Source of the DNA: Saccharopolyspora elongata
GTDB taxonomy: Bacteria > Actinomycetota > Actinomycetes > Mycobacteriales > Pseudonocardiaceae
Direction of reading: 5' to 3'
Length of the DNA stretch: 64,000 bases
NCBI RefSeq assembly: GCF_004348985.1
Contig: NZ_SMKW01000030.1
Coordinates: 49,452-113,451 of the forward strand
The notes beneath the pieces are model-generated. The model saw only the letters and a list, made by a program, of their open reading frames with translations. It made no database searches and was not told where the DNA came from. Of this stretch, positions 58,114-64,000 are shown one piece after another. The stretch's first letter is position 1; each line of letters begins with the position of its first letter. The position numbers and the translations under genes are program-made.

Positions 58114-59457
58114 ATGAACCGCCAGCAGGAGTTCGTGCTCCGCACCTTGGAGGAACGTGACATCCGCTTCGTGCGGCTGTGGTTCACCGACGTCCTGGGC
58201 ATGCTCAAATCGGTGGCGATCTCGCCCGCCGAGCTAGAGGGTGCCTTCGCCGAGGGCATCGGGTTCGACGGCTCGGCCATCGAGGGCTTCGCCCGGGTCT
58301 ACGAATCGGACATGGTCGCCAAGCCGGACCCCACCACCTTCCAGGTGCTGCCGTGGGAGACCCCGGACGGCGAGCACTACTCGGCGCGAATGTTCTGCGA
58401 CATCCACATGCCCGACGGCTCGCCCTGCTGGGCCGACCCTCGGCACGTGCTGCGCCGCACCCTGGCCAAGGCCACCGAGTCCGGCTTCACCTGCTACGTG
58501 CACCCGGAGATCGAGTTCTTCCTGCTGAAGAACCTGCCGGACGACGGCACCGAACCGGTGCCCGCCGACTCCGGCGGCTACTTCGACCAGTCCAGCCACG
58601 ACGCCGCCCCGCACTTCCGGCGCAACGCCATCGAGACCCTGGAGGCGATGGGGATCTCGGTGGAGTTCAGCCACCACGAGGGCGCGCCCGGCCAGCAGGA
58701 GATCGACCTGCGCTACGCCGACGCGCTGACCATGGCCGACAACGTGATGACGTTCCGGTACGTGGTCAAGGAGGTCGCGATCACCCAGGGCGTGCGCGCC
58801 TCGTTCATGCCGAAGCCGTTCAGCGGGCAGCCCGGCTCGGGCATGCACACCCACTTCAGCCTGTTCGAGGGCGACCAGAACGCCTTCTACCACCCGGAGA
58901 ACCCGTTCGAGCTGTCCGACATCGGCCGGGCGTTCGTGGCCGGGATCCTGCACCACGCCCGCGAGATCAGCGCCGTGACCAACCAGTGGGTGAACTCCTA
59001 CAAGCGCCTGGTCGTCGGCGGCGAGGCGCCGACCGCGGTCTGCTGGGGCCACGCGAACCGGTCCGCGCTGGTCCGGGTGCCGATGTACTCGCCGGGCAAG
59101 GCGTCCTCGCGCCGCGTCGAGGTCCGCAACCTCGACTCGGCCTGCAACCCGTACCTGGCCTACGCGGTGATCCTCGCGGCCGGGCTGCGCGGCGTGCAGA
59201 AGGGCTACGAGCTGCCGCCCGCCACGGAGGACGACGTGTGGGGCCTGACCGAACGGGAGCGGAAGGCGGCCGGCTACGCGAACCTGCCGCAGAACCTCAC
59301 CGAGGCGCTGACCGAGATGGAGTCCTCCGAGCTGGTCGCGGAAACCCTCGGCGAGCACGTGTTCGACTTCTTCCTGCGCAACAAGCGCGAGGAGTGGAAC
59401 GCCTACCGCAGCCACGTCACGCCGTACGAGCTCCGCACCCTGATGCCGATGCTCTGA
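58114..59457 (+). CDS. glnA2: Type I glutamine synthetase, GlnA2 class, 447 aa
   Basis: The start, MNRQQEFVLRTLEERDIRFV and RLWFTDVLGMLKSVAI, matches mycobacterial GlnA2 closely. Active-site motifs: GIGFDGSAIEGFARV (Asp loop), YVHPEIEFFLL and HEGAPGQQEIDLRYADAL (metal Glu), PKPFSGQPGSGMHTHFSLFE (ammonium/ATP His), NSYKRLVVGGEAPTAVCWG and RRVEVRNLDSACNPYLAYAV. The adenylylation-site Tyr of GlnA1 (NLYDLP) is missing; the matching stretch reads YANLPQNLTEAL, so GlnE-type control is unlikely. It makes glutamine from glutamate, ammonia and ATP, or acts on related substrates. Confidence 0.97.
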   Translation: MNRQQEFVLRTLEERDIRFVRLWFTDVLGMLKSVAISPAELEGAFAEGIGFDGSAIEGFARVYESDMVAKPDPTTFQVLPWETPDGEHYSARMFCDIHMPDGSPCWADPRHVLRRTLAKATESGFTCYVHPEIEFFLLKNLPDDGTEPVPADSGGYFDQSSHDAAPHFRRNAIETLEAMGISVEFSHHEGAPGQQEIDLRYADALTMADNVMTFRYVVKEVAITQGVRASFMPKPFSGQPGSGMHTHFSLFEGDQNAFYHPENPFELSDIGRAFVAGILHHAREISAVTNQWVNSYKRLVVGGEAPTAVCWGHANRSALVRVPMYSPGKASSRRVEVRNLDSACNPYLAYAVILAAGLRGVQKGYELPPATEDDVWGLTERERKAAGYANLPQNLTEALTEMESSELVAETLGEHVFDFFLRNKREEWNAYRSHVTPYELRTLMPML

Positions 59458-59485
59458 GCGGGGCAGGAGTTCGGCCCGCTCATGG

Positions 59486-59533
59486 GGTCGTGAGTACTTT
59501 GGATCGCTATGGCGACTCAACGTACTCACGACC
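59486..59533. repeat. GCTATAGC-centred dispersed palindrome, copy 4
   Basis: Perfect 12-nt arms GGTCGTGAGTAC (59486-59497) and GTACTCACGACC (59522-59533) flank TTTGGATCGCTATGGCGACT plus CAAC. It lies 28 bp after the glnA2 stop and can end its transcript. Confidence 0.82.
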
Positions 59534-59671
59534 ACTGACCTGCGAAGACTCTCGGCGACTGGGTGCCGGGCGGCACCCGGCGCCGTTCGGCGTGGGCGTG
59601 CCCGCCGGAGACCGCGCGTCCCGGTCTGCGAACTCATGGGGTTGGCCGTGTCGCTGCGGCGCGAGGAGCGA

Positions 59672-59677
59672 TAGGTT
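59672..59677 (+). promoter_or_regulatory. -10 hexamer TAGGTT for the leaderless fusion gene
   Basis: TAGGTT ends 6 nt before the GTG at 59684, the same spacing as for glnA2. Confidence 0.55.
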
Positions 59678-59683
59678 GCGCCC

Positions 59684-62600
59684 GTGACTGATTCGCAGGC
59701 GCAGCCCGACCCAGTGACTGCGGGGAGCCCCGACGGCAATTCCGCCGTGGAAGCCACCCTGCAATCCGGTGTGCTGGAGCAACCGGCCGAGCTGTTCGGC
59801 GAGCCGGAGTGGCCCGCCGAAACGCCGGAGGACCGCGGTGCCCGCACCGTGCTCGGCTGCACCGTCGCGTGCCGCGACCAGCTCCCGGCCGCGCGGGTGC
59901 TCCGCGAGACGTTCCGCCGCCACCACCCGAACGCGCAGTTCGCGCTGCTGGTGGTCGACCTGCCGGGCGCGGACCGGCCGGAGCCGGACGGCCTTACCTT
60001 CGCCGACATCGGTCTCGACGCGACGGAGTACGCCCGGCTGGCGATGGGCTGCACTGCGGAGCAGCTGCGCAACGTGCTGCGCCCGATGTTCCTGCAGCAC
60101 CTGCTGAAGTCCGGCGCGACGGTGCTGTACTTCGAACCGTCCGTCCAGCTCTTCGGCCGCTTCGACGATCTCGTCGCGGGCCTGACCCACGAGCGGCCGG
60201 TCGCCCTGGTGCCGCGGGTGCTGCGCCCGCTGGCGGTGGACGGCCTGCGCCCCACCCCCGCCGACCTCGCCGAATCGGGCACCTTCGATCCCAGCGCCTT
60301 CGCCGTCCGCCCGGGCGCGGAGCAGCTCCTCGCGACGTGGGTGGAGCAGCTGCGGGACGATCCCAGCGCGGCGGCGCCGATGCTGGACGGCGCGCCCGCG
60401 CTGGTCGACCACCAGGTGATCCGCGATCCCGGCGTCGGCCTGTCCGTGTGGAACGCGGCCCAGCGCGAGCTGGTGGTGGCGGGCGACGGCCGGCACACCG
60501 TGGACGGCACCGCGCTGCGGAGCGTCCACTTCGACGGCTTCCAACCGCAGCGGCCCTGGCTGCTGTCCACGGCCTACGCCGACCGCCCGCGGATCCTGCT
60601 CTCCGAGAACCCGGTGCTCGCCGGGCTCTGCGCGGGCTACCGGAACGCGCTGGTCGGGGCCGGGTACACCCGCGAGCAGCCGCACCCGTTCGACGCCCTG
60701 CCCGACGGCGTCGTGCTGCCCGCGACGCTGCGCCGCGAGTACCTCGACGCCTGGCAGGCGGACGGCGAACCGCCGCCGAGCCCCTTCGAACCGGACGGCC
60801 CGCTGGCGGAGTTCCGGGAGTGGTCGTGCGCCCCGGCCGACGACCGGCAGCGCGCGGCCGGCGGCTCCCGCTGGACCGCGGCGGTGTGGGCGGACGATCC
60901 GATCCTGCGGCGCGACTACCCGGACCCCTTCGGCACCAACGCCGAGGCCTTCCACGAGTGGTGCGTCGGCGTCGGCGTGGCCAGCGGCCGGGTCCCGGCC
61001 GAGGCGGTGCACCGCAGGATCGACAACCGGGCGGCCCTGGTCGACCAGCTCGGCGTCGCGGTGCTCGGCGACGGGCAACTCGCGGAGCTGATGCGCACCG
61101 CGGTCCGCGCATCCGGGCTGCCGTCGGCCGACACGGCCTACTACCCGGTCGTCCTACGCTGCGAACCGGGTCTGCCGGTGCCCGCGGGCAGGTACGTGAT
61201 CGACGTCCACAACGGAGCCGTCGACACCGCAGATGTGGCGGAAACCTGGGTGCTGTCGGAGAGCGGCCGCGCCGCGGCCCGCCGCAACGGCACGAAGACC
61301 AGGGTCGTCGCACTACCGGCGCCGGAACGCGATCGGATCGATTTACCGACGAGGAAGGGCGCCCGCGCCAAGTTCGGGCTGTCCGACGAGTTCGTGTTCG
61401 GGGCTTTCGTGGACCACGCGGCCGAGCGGGCGGACAACGCGCTCGGCGTGGTCAGCGCGTTCCTGGCGGCGTTCCCGGAGCGCGACGAGGTGCGCCTGCT
61501 CATCGGCGTCGTCGGAGCGGTCGACCACCCGGAAGCGGCCGAGCGCCTGCGCCTGGCGACCGCGACGGATTCCCGGGTTCTGCTGGTGGAAGAGGACCTC
61601 GACCTCCACCCGCTGCTGTCCGCGTCGGACTGCTTCGTGTCGTTGCACCGCGGCGAGGCGGGCGACGACCACGTGCTGAGGCTGCTGGAGGTCGCCGCGC
61701 ACGGAGTGCCGGTGATCGCGGGGGAGCACGGCGCGGTGGCCGAGCTCTTCGGCGTCGAAGCCGCGCGCCTGGTGCCTTGCGCGGGGCCCGGAGAACCGGA
61801 CATCGAAGCCGCCGCGGAGCTCCTGCGCGCCGCCGCCGACGACCCGGAGACCACCGCGGCATTCGGCGCGGCGGCAAAGGAAAACCTGCTCGCGGTCCAC
61901 ACCGTTGCTCGCGCCGGCGCACGCCTGCGCGAGCGCGTCGAGCAGGCGTACCGGAACTGGCGCACGAAGTGGTCGCGGGACAGCCACGGCCAGTTCGACG
62001 ACCCGCTGCGCCCGCTGCTGGTGGCGCGGCACGCGCTGCACCGGGCACCGGACGTGGGCGTCAGCAGCCGGAACTCGATGGCCCCGGCGCTGCGCAAGGC
62101 CGTGCTCAAGGCGCTGAGCCACTACGACGAGCACATCCGCGACGTCATGCGCTCGCTCGTCGACGGAGTCGAGCAGACCGCCTCCGAGCTGCTCCGCCGG
62201 CAGTATGAGGCGGACGGCGAAGGCGACATGGAGGCGGTGCGAGCGGAACTTGCCCAGCTCATCAGGCGCCAGGACCAGCACGGCGCCCAGCTGCTCGGCA
62301 CCGACGACGGCATGGTCCGAGCTCGGGCCGACCTGGCCGAGCAGCACCGCAGGCTGCGGAAGCTCGAAGCGGGCGAGGGCGGTGATCAGCGCGTGGACGC
62401 CCTGGCGGAACGCCTGGACAGCCTGACCGGGGCGGTCGAGCGGATCCTCGATCGGATGGATTCGCTGGAACAGCGCCAAACGGGCGACCAAGACGTGGAG
62501 GCGAGCCTCCGCATCGCCTCGCACGATGCGGCGAGCGCCTTGCAACGCACCGACGTCCTGCAACGCATCCTGCTCAGGGAGCACGAACGCAACATCGGAG

Positions 62601-63376
62601 GCGGCGACGGCACCACGACGCCCGTCCTCTGCGACGCGGGACTGCTGAGGCTGCCGGCCGACGACAGCTTCATGCTTCCGTGGCTGTCGTCGCACTCGAC
62701 CTGGGACGGCGATGTATCCGCGCTGATCGATTCCCTGCTCGAACCCGACGGCGTCTTCATGGACGTCGGCGCGTACGTGGGCTACCAGACCGTGCGAGTG
62801 CTGAGCAGGCTCGGCAACAGCGGTGCGGTCGTCGCGGTCGAGCCGTGCCCGCGAAGCGGCGCACTGCTCAAGCACAACGTCGAAGTCAACGTGCCTGCGG
62901 CATGGGGGCACCGGCTGGTGCTGGTGGAAGGCGCGGCATGGGACGGCTCGTGCCAGCTGGCGGCGGAATCGTCGCTCGCAGGCGGCCTGTCGGTCAGCCC
63001 ACCGGAAGGCGACAAGCCACCGTCCGTGCGCGGCGTCCGGCTCGACCGGGAGCTGGAGAACCACGAGGCGCTGCAGAACCTGAAGCTCTCGGTCGTGCAC
63101 GTCGACGTGGGCGGGCGGGTGCACCGGGTGCTCGGCGGCCTGGTCCGCCTGCTGCGCCGCGACCGTCCTTCGATCGTGTGCTCCTTCACCCCGGACGCGA
63201 TCCGCCAGCTGGGTGACGATCCCGGAGCGGCGCTGCGGGAGTTCGGAACCTGGGGCTACGACCTGGTCCCGGTGGGCCGCAATCGGCCGGTATCTGCCCC
63301 TGACCTGCTGGAAGCGATCAGCTCGGCGGGTTCGGCGAGCACCGTGAAGCTCTGGCTGCGCCCGAAGCAGAAGTGA
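59684..63376 (+). CDS. Multidomain glycosyltransferase-coiled coil-FkbM methyltransferase fusion, 1230 aa
   Basis: Four parts can be seen. Residues ~50-330: a GT-A-like domain (VLGCTVACRDQLPAARVLRE, NVLRPMFLQHLLKSGATVLY) whose DxD-type site reads YFEPSVQLF, so the first Asp is Glu and the second is Ser. Residues ~400-770: a GT4-like GT-B half with AKFGLSDEFVFGAFVDH, SRVLLVEEDLDLHPLLSASD, CFVSLHRGEAGDDHVLRLLE and VAAHGVPVIAGEHGAV. Residues ~830-960: charged coiled coil (AELAQLIRRQDQHG, RVDALAERLDSLTGAVERIL). Residues ~985-1220: an FkbM methyltransferase with FMDVGAYVGYQTVRVLSRLG and VVAVEPCPRSGALLKHN. It probably builds and methyl-caps a surface glycan. GTG start; no signal peptide. Confidence 0.88.
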   Translation: MTDSQAQPDPVTAGSPDGNSAVEATLQSGVLEQPAELFGEPEWPAETPEDRGARTVLGCTVACRDQLPAARVLRETFRRHHPNAQFALLVVDLPGADRPEPDGLTFADIGLDATEYARLAMGCTAEQLRNVLRPMFLQHLLKSGATVLYFEPSVQLFGRFDDLVAGLTHERPVALVPRVLRPLAVDGLRPTPADLAESGTFDPSAFAVRPGAEQLLATWVEQLRDDPSAAAPMLDGAPALVDHQVIRDPGVGLSVWNAAQRELVVAGDGRHTVDGTALRSVHFDGFQPQRPWLLSTAYADRPRILLSENPVLAGLCAGYRNALVGAGYTREQPHPFDALPDGVVLPATLRREYLDAWQADGEPPPSPFEPDGPLAEFREWSCAPADDRQRAAGGSRWTAAVWADDPILRRDYPDPFGTNAEAFHEWCVGVGVASGRVPAEAVHRRIDNRAALVDQLGVAVLGDGQLAELMRTAVRASGLPSADTAYYPVVLRCEPGLPVPAGRYVIDVHNGAVDTADVAETWVLSESGRAAARRNGTKTRVVALPAPERDRIDLPTRKGARAKFGLSDEFVFGAFVDHAAERADNALGVVSAFLAAFPERDEVRLLIGVVGAVDHPEAAERLRLATATDSRVLLVEEDLDLHPLLSASDCFVSLHRGEAGDDHVLRLLEVAAHGVPVIAGEHGAVAELFGVEAARLVPCAGPGEPDIEAAAELLRAAADDPETTAAFGAAAKENLLAVHTVARAGARLRERVEQAYRNWRTKWSRDSHGQFDDPLRPLLVARHALHRAPDVGVSSRNSMAPALRKAVLKALSHYDEHIRDVMRSLVDGVEQTASELLRRQYEADGEGDMEAVRAELAQLIRRQDQHGAQLLGTDDGMVRARADLAEQHRRLRKLEAGEGGDQRVDALAERLDSLTGAVERILDRMDSLEQRQTGDQDVEASLRIASHDAASALQRTDVLQRILLREHERNIGGGDGTTTPVLCDAGLLRLPADDSFMLPWLSSHSTWDGDVSALIDSLLEPDGVFMDVGAYVGYQTVRVLSRLGNSGAVVAVEPCPRSGALLKHNVEVNVPAAWGHRLVLVEGAAWDGSCQLAAESSLAGGLSVSPPEGDKPPSVRGVRLDRELENHEALQNLKLSVVHVDVGGRVHRVLGGLVRLLRRDRPSIVCSFTPDAIRQLGDDPGAALREFGTWGYDLVPVGRNRPVSAPDLLEAISSAGSASTVKLWLRPKQK

Positions 63377-63947
63377 ACCCGAGATCGTCCGAACGAGCGA
63401 CGTCAAGAGTCTGACCAGGCGGTTTGACTTTCACGCAGGGTGTGCGTAACTTTCTCTTCGCCGCACGGACGGCCGGACGGAACAGGACGCAAGAGCCTGG
63501 CGAGGACGGCCGCGGGAGCGCCCTGGAGATCGGGAACGAACTCCGCGGAGCGCACACCGGCCGGGGCGCGCGGTTTGACACCGCGAAGCGCACCGGGTAA
63601 CGTAAGGCGGTCGCCAAGTAGACGCCAAGACTACGAGGCACGTTGACAACTCAAGCAACGAGCTCGATCTTCGGAGCGATCAGCGCGGGGTTGACCCCCC
63701 TGAAAACGCCGAAATGAGGGCCTGCTAGAGTTACCGACACAAGAAAGCGAAAGAAAATGCTCCCCGGAGCTTTGATCCCTGGTTCAGGGGTTGGGTGATG
63801 GTGTGGGTGTGTTCTTTGAGAACTCAACAGCGGACTGTTTTGGTTAGTGTTCTTTTATGCCCCCGACCATTTCGGTGGTTGGTGGTTTCTTTGAGTATGA
63901 CGCTCGCCCTGTGGGGTTTGAGTGTCTGCTGGGATTGTTCAACAGCA
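63377..63947 (+). promoter_or_regulatory. rRNA operon promoter region and leader
   Basis: Three tandem promoters are visible: TTGACT (63424-63429) with TAACTT (63447-63452), spacer 17; TTGACA (63575-63580) with TAACGT (63598-63603), spacer 17; and TTGACA (63643-63648) with a weak GATCTT (63666-63671), spacer 17. A fourth -10-like TAGAGT is at 63726. Downstream, TTCTTTGAGAACTCAACAG (63812-63830) is the conserved actinobacterial pre-rRNA leader element tied to processing and antitermination. No protein gene is seen in these 570 bp. Confidence 0.88.
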
Positions 63948-64000
63948 TTGTTGGAGAGTTTGATCCTGGCTCAGGACGAACGCTGGCGGCGTGCTTAACA
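63948..64000 (+). rRNA. rrs: 16S rRNA, 5' end (partial)
   Basis: GAGTTTGATCCTGGCTCAGG at 63956 onward is the universal start of bacterial 16S rRNA, followed by ACGAACGCTGGCGGCGTGCT TAACA. The mature 5' end is put 8 nt before that motif by analogy with E. coli. The gene continues beyond the window. Confidence 0.97.

Overview
The window is GC-rich DNA with dense, mostly leaderless or translationally coupled genes. It ends in the first ~50 bases of a 16S rRNA gene. Gene content points to a high-GC actinomycete, probably Pseudonocardiales (Saccharopolyspora-like; this is inference). It holds an F420-dependent NADP reductase, a GlnA2-type glutamine synthetase, a CaeA/Hip1-like exported hydrolase, panB, and the block cobD / SURF1 / ptpA / cobC / Nif3 / zinc-ribbon / RNase HI-phosphatase, which recalls the Rv2222c-Rv2236c neighbourhood of Mycobacterium tuberculosis in shuffled order.

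Layout. 0-1.5 kb: end of an oxidoreductase gene, a VOC protein and a GNAT acetyltransferase. 1.5-10 kb: a four-gene SMC-type anti-plasmid defence locus of the DUF2397/DUF2398/TIGR02680/DUF2399 kind (Wadjet, probably type III), all on the minus strand. 10.3-18 kb: cobalamin genes with housekeeping partners; cobC, Nif3, zinc-ribbon and RNase H/phosphatase form a tight plus-strand operon. 18.3-25.2 kb: a sugar-uptake operon (ROK regulator, lipoprotein, two permeases, GH4 glycosidase, BadF-type sugar kinase). 25.5-25.9 kb: RNase P RNA on the minus strand. 26.3-28.5 kb: a membrane GT-C glycosyltransferase. 29-36.5 kb: a chromosomal type IV secretion-like apparatus (pilin-like, VirB3/TcpE-like, VirB4 ATPase, VirB6/TcpH-like, VirB8/TcpC-like, lysozyme plus NlpC/P60 hydrolase) with no relaxase or coupling protein in view. 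It is followed by two small genes and an RNB ribonuclease. 38.8-49 kb: metabolic and regulatory genes (F420 reductase, DUF4326, SDR, glutathionyl-hydroquinone reductase-like, NmrA, WYL regulator, panB, exported PheC-like dehydratase, PI-PLC-like). 49-58 kb: SWIM protein with SNF2 helicase, NAD synthetase, exported hydrolase, SLC13 transporter. 58-63.4 kb: glnA2 and a giant glycosyltransferase-FkbM methyltransferase fusion. 63.4-64 kb: tandem rRNA promoters, leader and 16S start.

The most unusual signal is a structured repeat of about 200-245 bp present three times (21.9, 25.2 and 34.6 kb). Its hairpins keep base pairing while their sequences change, and each copy is bracketed by a 5-bp direct repeat. 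One copy splits an otherwise perfect 40-bp palindrome. Two copies sit inside operons at the junction between two genes and remain open reading frames that join the upstream stop to the downstream start. The window also carries several families of short dispersed palindromes, mostly at gene ends but once inside a signal-peptide coding region.

Coordinates of gene starts were chosen from overlaps, ribosome binding sites or leaderless -10 motifs. Functional calls come from recognised motifs, not from any database search.
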